A stretch of DNA of 10,070 nucleotides from Circinella minor (taxonomy: Eukaryota; Mucoromycota; Mucoromycetes; Mucorales; Lichtheimiaceae), in assembly GCA_016758965.1 (NCBI GenBank), contig JAEPRB010000638.1, forward strand, positions 1 to 10,070, read 5' to 3'. Of the stretch, positions 6,461-10,070 are shown piece by piece. The first letter of the stretch is position 1, and each line of letters starts with the position of its first letter. The position numbers and the translations under genes are program-made. Under the pieces are notes generated by a model, which saw only the letters and a list, made by a program, of their open reading frames with translations, was not told where the DNA came from and ran no database searches.

Positions 6461-8730
6461 CTATCATGATATAGTTGCCCTGTTAATAAAAGCAATTATA
6501 TATTAACGATTTCAGTCCTTAAACAAAAACAGTAATGAATAAATATAGCATATAAATGTTACCAAGATCAAACAGAGTCTTTGTCGTGTCTCGTGCATGA
6601 CCATCATTCACGAACTTCTTGGTTTCACGGGGCTTGCTGTAAAAAATATAATTGTTATATATATACATAAAAGTGACATTTATACAAGACGATATAAGAT
6701 ATCATGTATATATTTATTTGTAACTCAATAAACTCATACCTCGTCTTCTTTCTTCTATAATCAGCTCTGCCACCGTTCTTAATATGATCAAAATCCAATT
6801 CAGTGGAATTAAGGTAGACAAATATCTGATACATAGTATCAATTACAAGCTTCTTCGATTCAACAATACGATATAAATCACGATGAAATGCTTCTATACC
6901 GTTTGTTGTACGAGTAGCATGTGCCTGTAATTCATCCTTAAGCCATCCTTTAGATTTAAAAATCATCCCAGCAACTTCTTCACGAACCCACCAATCGAGC
7001 CATTTTTTAGCATTAGGGAAATCCTTTCGGATCTGTTGAACAGCCCGATCATACGCATTTGATCCCATAGAATTATACATGATCTCAGTGAGATCAATGA
7101 AATCGACATCATATCCTAGTGGTACAACTGCATGATTACTAACAATTCGCTGCACAGATTGTTTCCAGTGATGATAGCATCCTTTCAACAAGCTTTCAGG
7201 CAAAATATGGGTGGTGGGGAATGCTTCTCGAAATGCCGTAAGAAACCCTTGTCTCTGGGCTTGCGAAAAATCCATAACCTAGCATGATTCAATACATCAG
7301 CATCACACACTCATTCATTCATCCACATATATAGACAACCAAACACACACATAATTAACAATTAACAATATCAAGTACATAGATAAAGGTCCATCCATTT
7401 ATTTGCAATATAATATGCTAACTGATAATATATATTCCTATTTATAATGTCTCACCCCATCAATCCCGTGTATGTATAAAATACACCTATCCAACTAATA
7501 ATGACACTCGCATATATTACAAGTCGTGCATTATAGATATATTATTTATGTTCCTTCCATTCTTCCCATCAAAAAACTCAAACACAATCCTATAACATAC
7601 CAACCGTAAACATAAACTTACCAATCCAGAAAAATTCACATCAATTACTTCATCTGTATGTCCAAAAACAAAATCAAAAGTCTTGAAAAAGGAGAGGAAG
7701 TAGTTTTTGAAATGAATCGTCGACAATCCATCCAACACACCTTGAAAAATAACAGCAAACTTATCAATTTCTTCAAAATGGATATTCGTTGTACAAAGGT
7801 AGTATCCTTTCATGAAACAATCATAAGTGACATCAGTAAGCATTGGATGCTTCTTGAAGTCTGCTTTCATAGCAATATCCGGAGCACAGAAAGTAATACA
7901 CATTTTCCCAGGAGTAATATCAGCAGATTGCAGATAACCTGGGAATTCGTTTGTCAGATCGGCAAGTTCCATATGAGCTGACTCCAATGCTGGTTGCGAT
8001 GATCGTAACTTATCATTCTTGGCGAGGTACGTATGTTGAAACCATTTGATAGTACCAAGGTTGCGAAGATTTGGATCGATATCACTAACTGGCCTCGCTG
8101 GTTTTTGAACACGCATTGGACTTGTACCAGTTTTCAAACCATATGGCTTTTCAGTTGGAAATTCCAAAACGCGTTCCTCTACCTTTTCCAAAGTTTCCAT
8201 TGTGAAATGAAGTGGAATAAATTTGCCATGGGTGTGTGTCCCTTCATGGTTCATTACACCTATTAAAAATTAAACAAGTAGATTGTTATATACATTATAC
8301 ACTTACCATTATTTATACTAATCATCCCACACAGTCTAACAATAATCAATCCCAACTAATAGCCTCTTTAATCTATAAAAAAACAGTAAATTCCATAACC
8401 CATCTAAAAGCCTATGTTACCGGTCTTGCTTTTAATGTGAAAATGCACTTTTACATGACATTCAACATAAATCAAAGTGGGTGTCAAGCAACTGGGGCAG
8501 TTTTCCGTAACCTGCACATCGATATGCTCCTTGGATGACTTTGGTCTCAACCAAACATTACAGCTCGTACACTGAATGGCGCCCAAACACTTCTTGTAGT
8601 AAGTCGTGTACATCTTTCTTTTGTCACGACTTACATGTTCCAATTGCCATCCAATGAACATGTCATGATCTTTTTCGTGAAATGTAATTTCATGGTTAAC
8701 ATGACCATCAGGGAATTGAGGAAAAGACAT
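6435..8730 (-). CDS. MULE (Mutator-like) transposase with N-terminal GCM/WRKY-like zinc finger
   Basis: The predicted exons are 8730-8421, 8259-7622, 7278-6740, 6636-6563 and 6460 down to a TAA at 6437-6435, giving about 528 residues. Residues 48-114 hold a Cys/His cluster (C48, C54, C57, C78, C81, C91, then H108, H112, H114 across the first splice) like the WRKY-GCM zinc fingers of MULE transposases that bind terminal repeats. The DDE core follows. LTDVTYD at 244-250 provides the first Asp (D246 or D250), MDFSQAQRQGF has D319, GCYHHW at 349-354 is the typical MULE C-x2-H block, and NGIEAFHR with E445 may give the third acidic residue. There is no SWIM finger. The start Met at 8730 follows an in-frame TGA in the leader. 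The neighbouring OTU exon is in phase except for the final stop. An alternative acceptor at 6480 also ends the protein after about 528 residues. Confidence 0.83.
6461..6562 (-). other. MULE intron 4 (102 nt, or 83 nt with an alternative acceptor)
   Basis: The donor gtaaca follows TLFDLG. The acceptor catgatag (AG at 6461-6462) leads into the Lys/Glu frame. An acceptor with better upstream pyrimidines at 6480-6481 (ttaacag) leads to a short tail GQLYHDRT and a stop. Without splicing the frame ends after 15 further residues. Confidence 0.5.
6637..6739 (-). other. MULE intron 3 (103 nt)
   Basis: The intron begins gtatga and ends ttttttacag, joining RRKKT to S-KPRETKKFVNDG with a split Ser codon. 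Confidence 0.75.
7279..7621 (-). other. MULE intron 2 (343 nt)
   Basis: The consensus donor gtaagt and acceptor catgctag join FSGL to VMDFSQ in phase 0, within the DDE core. The intron is long for this gene and AT-rich. I see no exon or RNA gene inside it. Confidence 0.75.
8260..8420 (-). other. MULE intron 1 (161 nt)
   Basis: The intron begins gtaaca and ends tttttaatag. Splicing restores a Gly codon and joins the zinc-finger cysteines to the VMNHEGTHTHG histidine block. No internal exon fits the phase. Confidence 0.75.
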
Positions 8731-8854
8731 AATTGAATAATGGAAGGAGATAAAGTGATAAAGTGAAGCAGAGCAACAGTGATGATACGTTCAATTACTT
8801 TACTGCTATAATATCTCATACAAAACGACTGCCTTTCCTTAATATGTGACCGCT

Positions 8855-9256
8855 TTACTTTCGTGCTTTTAATTCATCTCTCCTGAAAATGCACCAAAAA
8901 AAATGCACCCTTTTTTTTGGAATATGTAATTTACTATGTGTTGAGCATAAATAATCTGGTTTATTATCCCCAATATTTGTACATATTCTCTTATGACACA
9001 TGTGTCCTTCTTTTTTACCTCTCTTATGAATAAATGTACATACATTAGAACTACTATTAACATACCAGAAATAATTTGTTTTTGTTTCTTCCGATTTTTC
9101 CTTGATAATTTTTTCCATCAATTTTTTTTTATTTTTGATATTATTGCAAAGTATTTCATCATCAAAATATTTTTTCATAACTTGTGACATAATACTTTTT
9201 ATTGACTTAATCATACTTTTTTTGCATACAAGTATTTCTTTATTTAAGATGACCAT
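8855..9256 (-). CDS. Lys-rich hypothetical protein with a Cys/His motif, possibly of giant-virus type
   Basis: The ORF has 133 codons in very AT-rich DNA. Residues 1-60 are Lys/Ile-rich and helical. Residues 73-107 carry C73-TFIHKRGKKEGHM-C87, C92 and then C104-x2-H107. The pattern Cys, Gly-Lys-x-x-Gly, Cys and C-x2-H is common in small proteins or tails of large DNA viruses (NCLDV), and endogenous NCLDV DNA is known in some fungi. It may bind zinc. The last ~15 residues fall in the poly-A/T GGTGCA repeat and are probably not native. No intron was identified. It could be a chance ORF or part of a larger decayed gene. I do not assign a function. Confidence 0.4.
   Translation of the reverse strand: MVILNKEILVCKKSMIKSIKSIMSQVMKKYFDDEILCNNIKNKKKLMEKIIKEKSEETKTNYFWYVNSSSNVCTFIHKRGKKEGHMCHKRICTNIGDNKPDYLCSTHSKLHIPKKRVHFFWCIFRRDELKARK
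8882..8903 (-). repeat. Right copy of the 22-bp inverted repeat flanking the MULE unit
   Basis: On the minus strand it reads T8 followed by ggtgcattttcagg. It lies 152 bp upstream of the transposase start and about 4 kb from the left copy, in inverted orientation, as expected for terminal or subterminal repeats. It also overlaps the 3' end of the 8855-9256 ORF. Confidence 0.4.
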
Positions 9257-9398
9257 ATTTTTTTTATTTTAATATATTCCCAATATATTCTACTTATAAA
9301 ATTGATTAAATCCTTTGGTGTATTTATTTTTATATTAAAAAAAATTCAATTTTGTAAACATTTTAAATTTTTATTACCAACAAAAAATTTGTTATTAT

Positions 9399-9418
9399 TA
9401 GTTTTTGTACAAAAACTA
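9399..9418. repeat. Perfect 20-bp palindrome
   Basis: tagtttttgtacaaaaacta equals its own reverse complement. A second short hairpin (aacaaa/tttgtt, 9379-9393) lies just upstream. The surrounding 9257-9450 is AT-rich and holds no gene. Confidence 0.85.
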
Positions 9419-9478
9419 TTAGTAATGCATGTGCGCCTATTATAATTATCAACCTCTTCCTGCCTCGCTTTGCTTGGC

Positions 9479-9513
9479 TAAATGAGCCCCTTCGCTTCGC
9501 TCTGGGTCATTTA
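9479..9513. repeat. Hairpin in a GC-richer island
   Basis: The arms taaatga(g)ccc and gggtcattta pair over 10 bp with one bulged G around a cttcgcttcgctct loop. The island 9452-9545 repeats ttcgct-like words (cgctttgc, cttcgcttcgct, ttcgctgcg, attcgctgg), unlike the AT-rich DNA on both sides. Confidence 0.55.
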
Positions 9514-9545
9514 ACGGCATACGGTTTCGCTGCGCATTCGCTGGG

Positions 9546-9736
9546 GAAAAAATGCTTTATTTGAGGTTGTGGAAAAAAAATGCTATATCCGAGGTTGTAG
9601 AAAGAAAATGTTTTATATGAAGCTGTGAAGACAATTTGCTGTATCTGAGGTTGTCGAAACAAAATATTTATATGAAGTTATGGAAACAAATGCCGTATCT
9701 GAGGTTGTGGGATCAAATGCGTTATTTGATATTGTG
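9546..9736 (+). repeat. Seven degenerate 26-28-bp tandem repeats, a decayed nonapeptide repeat
   Basis: Units are at 9546-9571, 9572-9599, 9600-9627, 9628-9655, 9656-9682, 9683-9709 and 9710-9736. They share a purine-rich start and a gaggttgtg-like end. Units 3/5 and 4/6 resemble each other most, suggesting duplication of a ~55-bp dimer. When indels in the A-runs are allowed for, each unit encodes a nonapeptide close to E-T-N-A-(L/V/I)-(F/S/Y)-E-V-V. The 27-bp units 5-7 read in one frame and continue open past 9736. There is no ATG-initiated gene around it. It may be a minisatellite or a fragment of a repeat protein. Confidence 0.75.
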
Positions 9737-10070
9737 GGAAAAAAAATAATGTACTTTAAAAGAGAGAAGAACTTTTTTTTTCCTTTTTATTATTATTTTA
9801 CTTATTGTAGTTTACCACTAATGATAACCTGACCTATTATTTATAGACTAAATAATGCTAAACTGTTAATTCTTATATTGTATATTTATAATTAATAGGC
9901 AGAGAAAAACAAAAAACAATTGTAAAAAAGAGAGTATACTACGTAAAGAAAGCAACAAAAAATATATGACAGTGAATAAGAGAACGAAAAGTCTAAGTTG
10001 TAGTAGTTGTAGTGTGATAGTTGTAGTTATAGCTTTCTCAGCTAATGTTGCTTGTGGTGGTATTAGTAGT
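9737..10070. other. AT-rich end of window without a supported gene
   Basis: Homopolymer A/T runs are followed at 9995-10035 by an imperfect gttgta microsatellite. A minus-strand frame is open from 10069 to a stop at 9866 (about 67 codons, hydrophobic, no start in view). It might be the tail of a gene lying to the right, but composition alone can explain it. Confidence 0.4.

Noticed and set aside
7658..8538. Plus-strand ORFs opposite MULE exons 1 and 2
   Set aside because: They are antisense to exons carrying the zinc finger and DDE motifs.
8631..9187. Minus-strand ORFs 8819-8631 and 9063-8869, and plus-strand ORF 8993-9187
   Set aside because: They are alternative frames of MULE exon 1 and of the Cys/His-motif ORF, without features.
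9546..9736. CRISPR-like array
   Set aside because: Units are contiguous and diverged with no unique spacers, and the organism is eukaryotic.
9866..10069. Minus-strand open frame reaching the window edge
   Set aside because: It has about 67 hydrophobic codons from AT-rich DNA and no start or domain. It is kept only as a remark in the spacer entry.

Overview
The window looks like a transposon-rich piece of nuclear DNA from a filamentous fungus, most likely Mucoromycota (Mucoromycotina or Glomeromycotina). The reasons are short GT-AG introns of about 70-340 nt, very AT-rich spacers, and three mobile-element proteins whose wording (Ty3-type Gag, Tnp2-like transposase, MULE transposase next to an OTU protease) resembles families I know from those fungi. 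The assignment rests on reading the translations. No database search was possible.

Layout. (1) 1-2027, minus strand: 5' end of a Ty3/gypsy-type LTR retrotransposon, with an uninterrupted 512-codon start of Gag (two zinc knuckles), a 147-nt leader and a candidate 5' LTR at 1684-2027 (TGTAAC...GTTACA). (2) 2028-3423, plus strand: C-terminal part of a CACTA/Tnp2-like transposase gene with four exons. Its first visible exon starts at a 3' splice site only 60 bp from the LTR, so the retrotransposon appears to sit inside an intron of this gene, in antisense orientation. (3) 3424-5382: AT-rich spacer holding a frameshifted coding remnant, a GGGACTT-rich block and an array of poly-T/GGTG motifs. (4) 5383-8730, minus strand: a MULE (Mutator-like) unit. 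A GCM/WRKY-like zinc finger and MULE transposase spliced from four or five exons runs into a Lys/Glu-rich exon carrying a 7 x 15-bp minisatellite and an SV40-like KKRKV signal, then an OTU cysteine protease exon. All phases fit one reading frame except one in-frame TAA at 6435-6437. (5) 8855-9256, minus strand: a Lys-rich AT-rich ORF with a Cys/His motif of a style common in giant DNA viruses. (6) 9300-10070: AT-rich DNA with a perfect 20-bp palindrome, a GC-richer hairpin island, and seven degenerate 26-28-bp repeats that read as a decayed nonapeptide repeat.

No housekeeping gene, tRNA, rRNA or CRISPR was seen. The genes do not form a pathway. They are independent mobile elements, at least one apparently nested in another. 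The most interesting points are the nested insertion, the MULE-OTU architecture split by one stop codon, the giant-virus-like Cys/His ORF and the decayed nonapeptide array.
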